Below are positions 23,406 to 31,792 of a DNA stretch of 34,653 bases, piece after piece. The notes below the pieces were generated by a model. The model made no database searches. It saw only the letters and a list, made by a program, of their open reading frames with translations, and was not told where the DNA came from. The stretch is taken from the NCBI GenBank assembly GCA_964442355.1, contig CAYTZS010000033.1:1-34653 (forward strand). The letters are read 5' to 3'. This DNA comes from UBA6168 sp964442355 (GTDB lineage: Bacteria; Bacteroidota; Bacteroidia; Chitinophagales; Saprospiraceae). The position numbers and the translations under genes were made by a program. Each line of letters starts with the position of its first letter. Within the stretch, counting starts at the first letter, position 1.

Positions 23406-24677
23406 ATGCAGCTACTCATCAAAAACGCCACCCTTGTACATCCCGGTTCTAAGCACGACGGGATGTTGGCGGACATCCTCATCAAAGACGGCATCATCGA
23501 AGCAGTGGGCACGAGCCTTTCAGCTACTGGCGCTGAAGTTTTCGATGCAAGTGGTGCCTGTGTGTCGCCCGGCTGGCTCGACCTCGGCACGCTTGTCGGT
23601 GACCCCGGCTTGGAGCACCGGGAAGACTTTGCTTCTGTGGAAAAAGCAGCAGCAGCAGGTGGCTACACTGCCATCGCTTGCCTACCGAACACTGCTCCGG
23701 CCATCCACTCCAAATCGGAGGTGCAGTATGTCCGCAGCCGGGCGCAAGGCAGCCTCGTTGACTTCCTGCCCATTGGCGCCGTGTCGCACGACTGCGGTGG
23801 CAAGGACATCACCGAGATGTACGATATGCAAGCGGCGGGCGCTGTTGCTTTTTCCGATGGCAAAAAACCGGTGCAGGACAGCGGCCTGATGCTGCGGGCC
23901 TTGCAATATGTTCAGCCCTTCAATGGCGTCATCCTCAACCGCCCACACGATCGGTCCATGGCACCCGGTGGGCAAATGCACGAGGGCACGATGAGCACTT
24001 CGCTCGGCATGAAAGGTGTGCCAGCACTCGCCGAGGAGCTGATGCTGCGCCGTGACATTTACCTAGCTGAATACACCGGTTCTCGCCTCCACGCCCTCAA
24101 CATCTCCACGGCTGGCTCGGTAGTGCTGGTGCGGGAAGCAAAAGCTCGAGGCTTGCAGGTGACAGCCTCAGTAGCTGCCATGAACATCGCCTGCGACGAC
24201 CACTTGCTGAGCGAGTTTGACCCAAACTTCAAAGTGATGCCGCCTATCCGAGAGCTGTCAGACATGGAAGCCCTGCAAGCCGGCCTAGCCGATGGCACGA
24301 TTGACTGTATAACTTCCAACCATACGCCGCTCGACCCAGAGGCAAAGAACCTGGAGTTTCCCTTTGCTGATTTTGGTGCCATTGGTCTGGAGACGGCCTT
24401 TGGACTGAGTTGGATGCATTTGAGCAACTCGTTGACCATCAGTCAGTTGGTGGAGCGGCTAGCCATTTTACCCCGTAAAATTTTGGGGATTGATGCACCC
24501 AAACTTGGCCCCGGCGTGGCGGCTAATCTGACTATTTTCAACCCAGATTTGGAGTGGACTTTTTCGCAAAAAGACATTTACTCCAAATCGAAGAATACGC
24601 CGTTCGTGGGCTGGCGGATGAAGGGAAAGGTGTTGGGCGTGGTGAACAAAGGGAGCGTATGGATGGCTACCCAATAG
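23406..24677 (+). CDS. pyrC: Dihydroorotase-like protein with degenerate active site (probable pseudo-DHOase)
   Basis: A 423-residue cyclic amidohydrolase of dihydroorotase type I, with overall family organisation: the N-terminal sandwich LLIKNATLVHPGSKHDG, SPGWLDL, EKAAAAGGYTAIACLPNTAPA, the DGKKPVQDSGLMLRALQY segment, and a C-terminal GPGVAANLTIFNPD strand. The DxHxHxRxPG motif is lost: positions 59-68 read D59, G61, L63, G65, P67, G68, so both histidine metal ligands and the substrate arginine are gone. The catalytic Asp of the SDHAPH-like motif is Asn305 (SNHTPL). Non-catalytic dihydroorotase homologues that scaffold aspartate transcarbamoylase are known in other bacteria, and this fits that pattern. 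A true dihydroorotase should exist elsewhere in the genome. The symbol reflects homology, not demonstrated activity. Confidence 0.85.
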   Translation: MQLLIKNATLVHPGSKHDGMLADILIKDGIIEAVGTSLSATGAEVFDASGACVSPGWLDLGTLVGDPGLEHREDFASVEKAAAAGGYTAIACLPNTAPAIHSKSEVQYVRSRAQGSLVDFLPIGAVSHDCGGKDITEMYDMQAAGAVAFSDGKKPVQDSGLMLRALQYVQPFNGVILNRPHDRSMAPGGQMHEGTMSTSLGMKGVPALAEELMLRRDIYLAEYTGSRLHALNISTAGSVVLVREAKARGLQVTASVAAMNIACDDHLLSEFDPNFKVMPPIRELSDMEALQAGLADGTIDCITSNHTPLDPEAKNLEFPFADFGAIGLETAFGLSWMHLSNSLTISQLVERLAILPRKILGIDAPKLGPGVAANLTIFNPDLEWTFSQKDIYSKSKNTPFVGWRMKGKVLGVVNKGSVWMATQ

Positions 24678-24697
24678 AATTTGGCGGCAGTTTGGTC

Positions 24698-24705
24698 TAA
24701 ATTTG
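24698..24705 (+). promoter_or_regulatory. Candidate -7 element for the DUF4199 gene pair
   Basis: TAAATTTG matches TAnnTTTG exactly, 64 nt upstream of the ATG at 24770. A second, one-mismatch element (TATCTTTC) lies at 24729-24736. Neither has an ideally spaced TTG. Confidence 0.35.
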
Positions 24706-24769
24706 CTTTAGAAAAAGCGGGTTAAAGCTATCTTTCGGCATTCTTTCACCTTTCAAAACTCAAAACGTT

Positions 24770-25330
24770 ATGACGACTTTAGATGACCCTCGCAGAATTG
24801 TTGACCCCGCAAGCGTATCCATTTGGCCAACAGCCATGCGCTATGGTGGAATACTTGGGGCAGTTTCCGTGGTGATGGGCCTAGTAATGTACCTCGGTGG
24901 CTTGACTGAGCCAGAAAATGCACAGAGTGGTGCGGCAATGGGACTTGGCTGCCTCTCTGGCGTCATCACCATCATAGGTTTGGTGCTCGCTATCAAAAAA
25001 CACCGTGACCAAGACCTTGGAGGTGCAATCAGCCTGGGTAGGGCGATAGGTGTGGGCACTGCTACTTCGCTGATTTCTGGCGTTATTGGTGCCTTATGGG
25101 GTGTGATATTGAACAATATCATTGACCCTGAAATGATGGAAAGGACTCGGGAGGCCATGCTTGAAAATGCTCAACCAGGTCAAGAAGAATTTACCGAAAT
25201 GATAGCAAACGTCGTTACGAATCCAGTAGTCGGGCCATTGGTCACGATTGTTGCATCTGTCATTTTGGGTGTGGTATTGTCGCTCATCATTGGTGCCATC
25301 ATGAAAAAAGACCCTGCACCCACCGTTTAA
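24770..25330 (+). CDS. DUF4199 membrane protein, copy 1
   Basis: A 186-residue inner-membrane protein with four hydrophobic segments (about 24-47, 58-77, 92-118, 153-178). The second loop has KKHRDQDLGGAISLGRAIGVG, which matches the DUF4199 pattern (charged loop, then G.I.....G......LI). The amphipathic stretch MMERTREAMLENAQPG faces the third loop, and the protein ends with a short basic tail (KKDPAPTV). The function of the family is unknown. It is followed after 15 bp by a second member, so the two probably form a heteromeric unit or arose by duplication. Confidence 0.85.
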   Translation: MTTLDDPRRIVDPASVSIWPTAMRYGGILGAVSVVMGLVMYLGGLTEPENAQSGAAMGLGCLSGVITIIGLVLAIKKHRDQDLGGAISLGRAIGVGTATSLISGVIGALWGVILNNIIDPEMMERTREAMLENAQPGQEEFTEMIANVVTNPVVGPLVTIVASVILGVVLSLIIGAIMKKDPAPTV

Positions 25331-25345
25331 CAATCAAAGCAACAC

Positions 25346-25795
25346 ATGCAACAAACCGCAGTAAAATACGGTATCATAACAGGTATGGCAATCGTGCTAT
25401 ACCTGTTTGTTTTTCACCAAATCAAGCCTGAGTTGGCCTTGAATCCACTCGTTTATTGGAGTCCAATTCTGGTGTCGGTTGTGGCCATGACTTTGGTGGT
25501 AAAAAAAGAACGGGAAAACAACGACGGCAAAATTGCTCAGCGTGAAGCACTCAAACATGCCTTCCTGACCTACGTGATTGCCTATTTGTTTTTCACGTTG
25601 TTCATTTTTTTACTGTTCAACTTCATTGACCCTGGACTGGTTGAGCTGCAAAAAAAGGCGATGGTCGCCGCTGGTAGGAAAGTAGAGGGGCTGGACTTCA
25701 CCATGACCTTTGGCAAAGTATTGTTCCAATATGCCTACATGCTGATTCCAGGCTTTTTCTTGTCCTACATGGTGGCCAGTTTTATGAAAAAATAG
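25346..25795 (+). CDS. DUF4199 membrane protein, copy 2
   Basis: A 149-residue membrane protein with four hydrophobic segments. It has the loop KKERENNDGKIAQREALKHAFLTY after helix 2 and FIDPGLVELQKKAMVAAG after helix 3, paralleling the preceding gene (IIDPEMMERTREAML). Shorter than copy 1 mainly at the N-terminus. Its stop is followed by AGTTGGC heptamer arrays that can form a hairpin, then the GT2 gene. Function unknown. Confidence 0.83.
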   Translation: MQQTAVKYGIITGMAIVLYLFVFHQIKPELALNPLVYWSPILVSVVAMTLVVKKERENNDGKIAQREALKHAFLTYVIAYLFFTLFIFLLFNFIDPGLVELQKKAMVAAGRKVEGLDFTMTFGKVLFQYAYMLIPGFFLSYMVASFMKK

Positions 25796-25798
25796 TCC

Positions 25799-25882
25799 AG
25801 TTTCCAGTTCGTCAGTTGGCAGTTTGTAGTCAAGAAACTGCTATCTATACCCCCAACTGCCAACTGCAACTGTCTAACTGCC
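25799..25882. repeat. Two opposing 7-bp repeat arrays forming an inverted repeat
   Basis: Forward array (25799-25834): AGTTTCC, an 8-bp variant, AGTTGGC, AGTTTGT, AGTCAAG. Reverse array (25855-25882): AACTGCC, AACTGC, AACTGTCT, AACTGCC. CAGTTGGCAGTT (25813-25824) and AACTGCCAACTG (25855-25866) are a perfect 12-bp inverted repeat with a 30-nt loop. It fills the gap between the DUF4199 pair and the GT2 gene and could act as a terminator, an mRNA stability element, or a remnant of a repeat family. Confidence 0.65.
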
Positions 25883-25889
25883 AATTTAA

Positions 25890-26822
25890 ATGGATATTTC
25901 CGTCGTAATACCGCTTTTCAACGAAGACGAAAGCCTGCCAGAACTGGAGGCTTGGATTCGTCGTGTGATGGAGCAGCACCACTACTCCTACGAGGTCATC
26001 ATGGTGGACGATGGCAGCACCGACCGCTCGTGGCAGGTCATCGAAGATTTAGGCAAGCAGAACCCCAACGTTCGGGGCATCAAGTTCCGCCGCAACTACG
26101 GCAAGTCCGCTGCACTTTTCGTTGGATTCGAGGCTGCCAAGGGTGATGTGGTCATCACCATGGACGCTGACCTGCAAGACAGCCCTGACGAAATTCCCGA
26201 ACTACGTCGTATGATTATTGAGGATGGCTACGACCTCGTGAGTGGCTGGAAGCAGAAGCGCTACGACCCCATCATGAAAACCATCCCCAGCAAGTTCTTC
26301 AACGGTGTCACCCGTTGGATAAGCCATATCCCGCTCCACGATTTCAACTGTGGCCTGAAATCCTACCGACTCAATGTGGTAAAAAGCATCGAAGTGTATG
26401 GAGAGATGCACCGCTACACGCCGTTGTTGGCCAAGTGGTCGGGCTTCAAAAAAATTGGCGAAAAAGTGGTGGAACACCGTGCCCGCCAGTTCGGAGTCTC
26501 CAAATTCGGCCTCGACCGATTTGTGAACGGCTTCCTCGACCTGCTCAGCATCACGTTCATCGGCAAGTTCGGCAAGCGGCCCATGCACTTCTTCGGTACT
26601 TGGGGTGTGCTGTTTTTTATGATTGGCTTTGGTATCCTGCTCTGGTTGAGCGTCGAAAAACTGTTCCGACAGACCTACGGCATTGCGGAGCGCCCCATGT
26701 TTTTCTTCGGGATTCTGACGCTCATCGTGGGCACCCAACTTTTCGTTACTGGCTTTTTGGCGGAATTGTTGGTGCGGAACTCGATGACACGTAACCAGTA
26801 CGTGATTGAGCGATGGACATAA
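25890..26822 (+). CDS. Family 2 glycosyltransferase, DPM1/ArnC/GtrB-like
   Basis: A 310-residue GT-A enzyme with two C-terminal membrane helices (about 228-252 and 268-293). Visible motifs: DISVVIPLFNEDESLPEL at the N-terminus, VDDGSTD (39-45), the DAD metal motif at 92-94 in TMDADLQD, and HRARQFGVSKFG (about 204-215), the R..G.SK signature of polyprenyl-phosphate glycosyltransferases. It probably makes a polyprenyl-phosphate sugar on the cytoplasmic face of the inner membrane, the kind of donor used by GT39/ArnT enzymes such as the pair at 16.4-19.3 kb. It is followed 12 bp later by a GT4 gene. Confidence 0.93.
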   Translation: MDISVVIPLFNEDESLPELEAWIRRVMEQHHYSYEVIMVDDGSTDRSWQVIEDLGKQNPNVRGIKFRRNYGKSAALFVGFEAAKGDVVITMDADLQDSPDEIPELRRMIIEDGYDLVSGWKQKRYDPIMKTIPSKFFNGVTRWISHIPLHDFNCGLKSYRLNVVKSIEVYGEMHRYTPLLAKWSGFKKIGEKVVEHRARQFGVSKFGLDRFVNGFLDLLSITFIGKFGKRPMHFFGTWGVLFFMIGFGILLWLSVEKLFRQTYGIAERPMFFFGILTLIVGTQLFVTGFLAELLVRNSMTRNQYVIERWT

Positions 26823-26834
26823 AACAATTCTACC

Positions 26835-27977
26835 ATGTCCGACATCCGAAAAATCGTACTTCTCAGCCCAGCCCACCCACTGCGTGGTGGCATCGCTGCT
26901 TTCACCGAGCGATTTGCTGTTGAGTTGCAACAGGCTGGTTATGAGGTGATTATCTACTCTTTTTCGTTGCAGTACCCCGGATTTTTGTTTCCTGGAACCA
27001 CCCAGTTCAGCAGCGACCCGGCGCCGACCGGGCTCACCATCCGCACCTGTGTCAACTCCATCAACCCGTTCAACTGGCTGAAAATCGGCCTGGAACTGCG
27101 CCGCCTCCGCCCCGACCTCATCGTGCCACGCTATTGGCTGCCATTCATGGGGCCGTGCCTCGGCAGCATTTTGCGACTGGCACGGGGCAACGGCCACACA
27201 AAAGTGGTCGCCATCGCAGACAACGTGCTGCCCCACGAAAAGCGCCCCGGTGACCGACTGTTCACCCGCTGGTTCGTCAGTGCCTGCGATGCATTCGTGG
27301 TGATGAGCCAATCGGTGCTGGACGACCTGCGTATTTTTACCCAAAAGCCAGCGGCCGTTATCCCGCACCCCGTTTACGACAATTACGGTGAAAAATCGCC
27401 CAGAGCAGCTGCGCTTGCACAGTTGGGTTTGCCTGCGGATATGCGCTACCTGCTCTTTTTCGGCTTCATTCGTGACTACAAGGGCCTCGATTTGCTGCTC
27501 GAAGCAATGGCCGACGAGCGCATCCGCCGGATGAACCTCAAGCTCATCGTGGCTGGCGAATACTACGGCAATCGGGAGAAATACGAGGCACAAATTCGCA
27601 ATTTGGGTATTGAAAATCAATTGGTTATGCGAACGGATTACATCTCCAACGAAGCCGTTCGACATTATTTTGGAGCTGCCGACCTCGTGGTGCAGCCCTA
27701 CCGTTCGGCCACGCAGAGCGGCATTTCTCAAATGGCCTACCATTTTGAAAAACCGATGGTGGTGACCGACGTGGGCGGCTTGGCCGAGATTGTGCCACAC
27801 GGAAAGGCGGGCTACGTCGTGCCTGTCGAAGCGACGGCCATCGTCGATGCCATCGTTGATTTTTTTGAAAACGACCGAGCCGAAGCGTTTTCAACAGGTG
27901 TTGCCGAAGGCAAAAAGCGGTTTTCGTGGGCGGCGATGGTGGAGGGCGTGGCAGCCTTGGCCAAAGTCAGCGGGTAG
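26835..27977 (+). CDS. Family 4 (group 1) glycosyltransferase
   Basis: A 380-residue GT-B enzyme. The N-terminal half has LLSPAHPLRGGIAAFTERFA, the glycine-rich acceptor loop. The C-terminal half has YLLFFGFIRDYKGLDLLLEAM (start of the nucleotide-sugar domain), DYISNEAVRHYFGAADLVVQPYRSATQSG with the E..Y..AD..V.PY pattern, and KPMVVTDVGGLAEIV. It lacks a membrane helix. It probably adds one sugar to a lipid- or protein-linked glycan. It lies 12 bp after the GT2 gene, suggesting one operon. Confidence 0.92.
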   Translation: MSDIRKIVLLSPAHPLRGGIAAFTERFAVELQQAGYEVIIYSFSLQYPGFLFPGTTQFSSDPAPTGLTIRTCVNSINPFNWLKIGLELRRLRPDLIVPRYWLPFMGPCLGSILRLARGNGHTKVVAIADNVLPHEKRPGDRLFTRWFVSACDAFVVMSQSVLDDLRIFTQKPAAVIPHPVYDNYGEKSPRAAALAQLGLPADMRYLLFFGFIRDYKGLDLLLEAMADERIRRMNLKLIVAGEYYGNREKYEAQIRNLGIENQLVMRTDYISNEAVRHYFGAADLVVQPYRSATQSGISQMAYHFEKPMVVTDVGGLAEIVPHGKAGYVVPVEATAIVDAIVDFFENDRAEAFSTGVAEGKKRFSWAAMVEGVAALAKVSG

Positions 27978-28011
27978 TTGTTTGGGCTGGTGTACCGAAT
28001 AACTGCCGCCC

Positions 28012-28040
28012 TTGTTTTCCCACCAAAACTGCTACATTTG
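28012..28040 (+). promoter_or_regulatory. Bacteroidota-type promoter of the methyltransferase gene
   Basis: TTG (28012-28014), 18 nt, then TACATTTG (28033-28040). This is an exact -7 match with near-ideal spacing, 18 nt before the ATG at 28059. It suggests the methyltransferase gene can be transcribed independently of the glycosyltransferase genes. Confidence 0.6.
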
Positions 28041-28058
28041 GCCAATTGAACCTGTACG

Positions 28059-28946
28059 ATGAAGTACCGCTTGCCCAGAAATATTGTCACGCAAAAGCTG
28101 ATGTCCTTCCTCCAGCGGTCGGAGCAGCAGCAGACTGCACTGCTGCCCGAAGCAGAGCCCAAGCCTGTGCTCCAACTGCCCATCCCACGCACTCCGTTCG
28201 ATATTTACAAAAAAAGTAAATTGATTAACTTGTTGAACCTCAGACAGTTGGCGGAGCGGCGCTCGGTTTTGGAGATTGGCTGTGGCGTGGGTGATTTGCT
28301 CAAGGAAATTGCGAAGTACAACCCCAAGGAACTCTACGGGGTGGATACCGACCCCAAAATGGTGGCTTATGCACGTGAATTTTTGCGAGAAGAAAAAGTG
28401 GATGTGCAAGTGGCCGATGCCTTCCGATTGCCCTTCCCCGAAAAGTCGTTCGACCTCGTGGTGGTCATGGACGAATTCCAGTATGTGATAGACAACAAGC
28501 AGTTGGAGCGGCTCGTGTACGAAGTATGCCGGGTTGCTCGCCAGTGGGTCATTTTGGTGGAGGAGACGGCACCAGCGGAGCGGCATGACGACGGCATCGT
28601 TTACCGAACCATCGAACGCTACAAAGAGGAGTTGAAGAAAAAAAGGTTTCACTTGCGTTCCGTCAACATCCTTGACATCGCTGCCACGAGCTACGTGTAC
28701 ACCAGCCGCCGCAACCCGTGGCACTGGGTGCGATGGGTGTTCAGCCCACTGCTCTACTTGCTGGGCTTCCCCAGTTCTGTTATGAAATTGCCGACCAGTG
28801 AGGAAAAAATACCGGACTCCGAACTTGCGCTGAAGCTCCAAGAACTAACCCTGCCGCTGGCCACCAGCCTCGACAGTGTTTTCCGCAAAGTGGAAGGCAC
28901 AACCGTGATGCGGTTCGAGCGGGAGCAATTGTTCAGAAGAGGGTAG
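28059..28946 (+). CDS. Class I SAM-dependent methyltransferase
   Basis: A 295-residue methyltransferase. Motif I is VLEIGCGVG (70-78), the acidic residue binding SAM ribose is in LYGVDTDPKMV (about 91-101), the motif around VADAFRLPFPEKSFDLVVVMDEFQYV marks motifs II-IV (about 120-145), and the region WVILVEETAPAERHDDG belongs to motif post-III. The first 65 residues and the C-terminal 90 residues are lineage-specific extensions. It lies downstream of two glycosyltransferase genes, so the substrate may be a glycan or lipid-linked sugar, but small molecules or proteins are equally possible. The C-terminal part has no membrane helix. Confidence 0.88.
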   Translation: MKYRLPRNIVTQKLMSFLQRSEQQQTALLPEAEPKPVLQLPIPRTPFDIYKKSKLINLLNLRQLAERRSVLEIGCGVGDLLKEIAKYNPKELYGVDTDPKMVAYAREFLREEKVDVQVADAFRLPFPEKSFDLVVVMDEFQYVIDNKQLERLVYEVCRVARQWVILVEETAPAERHDDGIVYRTIERYKEELKKKRFHLRSVNILDIAATSYVYTSRRNPWHWVRWVFSPLLYLLGFPSSVMKLPTSEEKIPDSELALKLQELTLPLATSLDSVFRKVEGTTVMRFEREQLFRRG

Positions 28947-28973
28947 GTGGCTATCCTGTTGATAATGAGGTAG

Positions 28974-29003
28974 TTGCAACCTTTTTTTGTACAAATATTT
29001 TTA
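28974..29003 (+). promoter_or_regulatory. Candidate promoter of the M14 peptidase gene
   Basis: TTG (28974-28976), 19 nt, then TATTTTTA (28996-29003). The -7 element is one mismatch from TAnnTTTG, with ideal spacing and an ATG 17 nt downstream. Confidence 0.5.
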
Positions 29004-29019
29004 GAAAAATCAACAATAC

Positions 29020-31600
29020 ATGAGACTAACCATACTTGCGTTGCTGTGTCCGCTGCTGCTTTTTGCTCAAAAACAACCACTCGAATATTATTTGCCTGCG
29101 GCAAAATATGACCCTGCAATCCCCACGCCGGAGCAGTTTTTGGGCTTCCAAATTGGCGAGTGGCACCTCAGTCACGACCAGTTGCTGGCCTACTACCGGG
29201 CACTCGACGCTGCTAGCCCGAAAATATCGCTCCACGAGTATGGACGTAGCCATGAAAACCGACCGCTGATTTACCTCGTTTTCACCTCAGAGAAGAACCA
29301 CGCTAATTTGCAAAGCATTCAAAATGAGCACGTTGCGCTCTGCGACCCAGCACGTTCTTCAAAGTTGGACATATCGAAAATGCCCATCGTCATCTATCAG
29401 GGGTTCAGCATCCACGGCAATGAGCAAAGTGGAGCAAACGCTGCCCCGTTGGTGGCCTATCGCCTCGCCGCTGCCCAAGACGAGGAGACCCGCCGCCTGC
29501 TCGACGAGGCAGTTATCCTCTTCGACCCCTGCTTCAATCCCGATGGGATGCAGCGTTTTTCGAGTTGGGTAAACGCCAACCGCAACCAAAACCTGAACGG
29601 CGACGCCAACGACCGGGAGTACGATGAGCCGTGGCCTCGTGGCCGCACCAACCACTACTGGTTCGACCTGAACAGGGACTGGTTGCCTGGTCAGCAGCCC
29701 GAAAGTGTGGGGCGTATCGCCAATTTTCAAGCCTGGAGACCCAACATTCTCACCGACCACCACGAAATGGGCAGTAATTCCACTTTCTTCTTCATGCCTG
29801 GTGTGCCGAGCCGAGTTAACCCAATCACACCCAAATTGAACCAAGAATTGACAGCCAAAATCGGCAGCTACCATGCCCAAGCGTTGGACGAAATTGGTTC
29901 GTTGTACTACTCCGAGGAGGGCTTCGACGATTTCTACTACGGCAAAGGCTCGACCTACCCCGATGCGCAAGGCTGTATCGGGATTCTGTTCGAACAAGCC
30001 AGCAGTCGGGGGCATTTGCAACAGACCATCAACGGCCCGCTTTCGTTTCCATTCACCATTCGTAACCAAGTGCGCACGGCTCTTTCAACCCAGAAGGCAG
30101 CCATCGCCATGCGCACAGAACTACTTGATTATCAGCGCAATTTTTACAAAAACGCTCTCGAAGAAGCTGACCGTGACAACCGAAAGGCGTTTATTGTTGG
30201 AGAAAAATATGACCGAGCGAGGCTGCTCAAGTTCGTTGAGCTGGTGAAAAGGCAGGGTGTTGAAGTTTATGAAACCGCTGAAAAAATTATAGCCAATGGT
30301 GTAGAGTTTGAGCCCGGCAGTTCCTTCGTGATTCCTTTGGAACAGCCGCAGTACAAGCTGATTTTGGGCATGTTCCAGCGGGATACCACGTTCACGGACA
30401 GTATTTTCTACGACATCAGTGCTTGGACATTGCCACTGGCTTTCAATTTGGAGTATTCCAGTTTGTCGGGGAGCCAGTTTTCTAAAAAGATGCTTGACAA
30501 AGTGGTGAATTCGACGCAACTGCCTGATGGTGAACTGCTTGCAAGTGCCCGAGATTACGCATTTGCCTTTGAATGGGATGAGTATTTTGCGCCTGCAGCA
30601 CTTTACCACTTGCTGAAAAAAGGACTTTTGATAAAAGTGGCGAGCAAGCCCTTCTCAGGTACTACGGTAAGTGGTCAGCGAAATTTTGGATTCGGAACGA
30701 TAGTAGTGCCAACTCAAAACCAGCAGCTTTCTGGTGAGGTGTTGCTGGCAGTGCTTCGTGAGGCGGCAAGCCTCGGCCACTTGACGATTCACGGGCTCAC
30801 GACTGGGTTAAACCCCAGCAGTACCGACCTAGGCAGCAACAATTTCGAGTTGTTGCGAAAGCCCAATGTTTTGCTGCTCACTGGCGATGGCATCAGCCCT
30901 ACAGATGCCGGGGAGGTTTGGCACCTTTTCGATACTCGTTATGAAATGCCAGTGACCAAGGCCGACCTCTCAGATGTTACGCCACAACTCCTCGAAAAAT
31001 ACAACGTGGTGGTGATGCCCAGCGGTAGTTACAGTTCCCTCAATGCCGAAGCCATGAAGGGTTGGGTTAGTGGTGGTGGAACCATCATCGCCTTAGAATC
31101 AGCAGCTAAGTGGTTGGAAAACAAGCAGTTGGGCAATATTGTGCTAAAAAAGGAGCCAGAACCTGCCATCGGCCCAACTCCCCGCCGNNNNNNNNNNACC
31201 ATATGCTACTGCTTCCGAAGACCGTGCTGCAATGGAACTCCCGGGCTGCATCTTTGAGGCAGAACTCGATTTGACGCATCCGTTGGCCTATGGCTTTCGG
31301 CGTCCTAAACTTCCTGTTTTCAGGGGTAACGGTTTGTTCGCTGAGCCACCAAAAAATGCTTACGCCATGCCCTTTGCTTTAACGAAACAGTCTTTGTTGG
31401 CTGGGTATGTGCCCAAGAAAATGAAGCCAATGGTGTCAGGGAGCCCTTCTGTGATGGTGAGTGCCCAAGGTCAGGGCCGCATCGTTTGCGTTCTTGACAA
31501 TCCTTGCTTCAGGGCCTTTTGGTATGGTACGGACAAGTTGCTTGCCAATGCGGTTTTCTTTGGGAATATCATTGCAGCGCAAACTGCTGAGCGCAGATAG
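29020..31600 (+). CDS. Secreted M14-family zinc carboxypeptidase with C-terminal GATase-like domain (interrupted by assembly gap)
   Basis: A metallopeptidase of about 855 residues with a short signal peptide (MRLTILALLCPLLLFAQ). Zinc ligands are H132 and E135 in IHGNEQSG and H247 (or H248) in LTDHHEMGS; the catalytic Glu is probably E325 in LFEQASSRG. NLNGDANDREYDEPWPRGRTNH carries substrate-binding residues. The region VVVMPSGSYSSLNAEAMKGWVSGGGTII (about 660-690) looks like the class I glutamine-amidotransferase-like domain found in this Bacteroidota family. The reading frame is broken only by the N-run at 31188-31197. Downstream, PYATASEDRAAMELPGCIFEAELD continues the family sequence in a different frame, so the missing length should be a multiple of 3. 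The stop is at 31598-31600. Location periplasm or outside. Confidence 0.87.
31188..31197. other. Assembly gap (10 Ns)
   Basis: A run of ten Ns inside the M14 peptidase gene. A fixed-length 10-N filler is likely and the true size is unknown. Frame continuity on both sides demands a real length divisible by 3. Confidence 0.98.
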
Positions 31601-31757
31601 GGCAGGGTGCCCTTGTTGACTGCATTTTCAGCTTGGAACCAATACCCCACACCAGATGGTTAACAATGCTCAGTACTAAATTAGAACATTGCGCTAGTTG
31701 CAAGGTGTTAAAATGAGGTGATTGATGAAAATCAGTAGGAAAAAACAAGGTGTTCTT

Positions 31758-31787
31758 TTGATTTTCAATGTATTGATATTACATTTG
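31758..31787 (+). promoter_or_regulatory. Strong Bacteroidota-type promoter in the gene-free interval
   Basis: TTG (31758-31760, preceded by TT), 19 nt, then TACATTTG (31780-31787). Both elements and the spacing fit the Bacteroidota housekeeping promoter. Transcription should start near 31792-31795, where no gene follows for almost 650 nt. Confidence 0.65.
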
Positions 31788-31792
31788 TGCCA

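Noticed and set aside
26202..27800. A 532-codon open frame on the minus strand across the GT2 and GT4 genes
   Set aside because: It lies entirely opposite two well-supported genes and is rich in His, Glu and Val as expected from antisense reading of GC-biased codons; no domain signature is present.
29020..31257. A frameshifted or truncated M14 peptidase pseudogene
   Set aside because: The apparent break coincides with the 10-N gap, and the family sequence continues after it in an open frame to a normal stop.
31600..31612. GGGCA/TGCCC hairpin after the M14 peptidase as a terminator
   Set aside because: The stem is only 5 bp with a G-rich loop and no T-run, so it is too weak to call.
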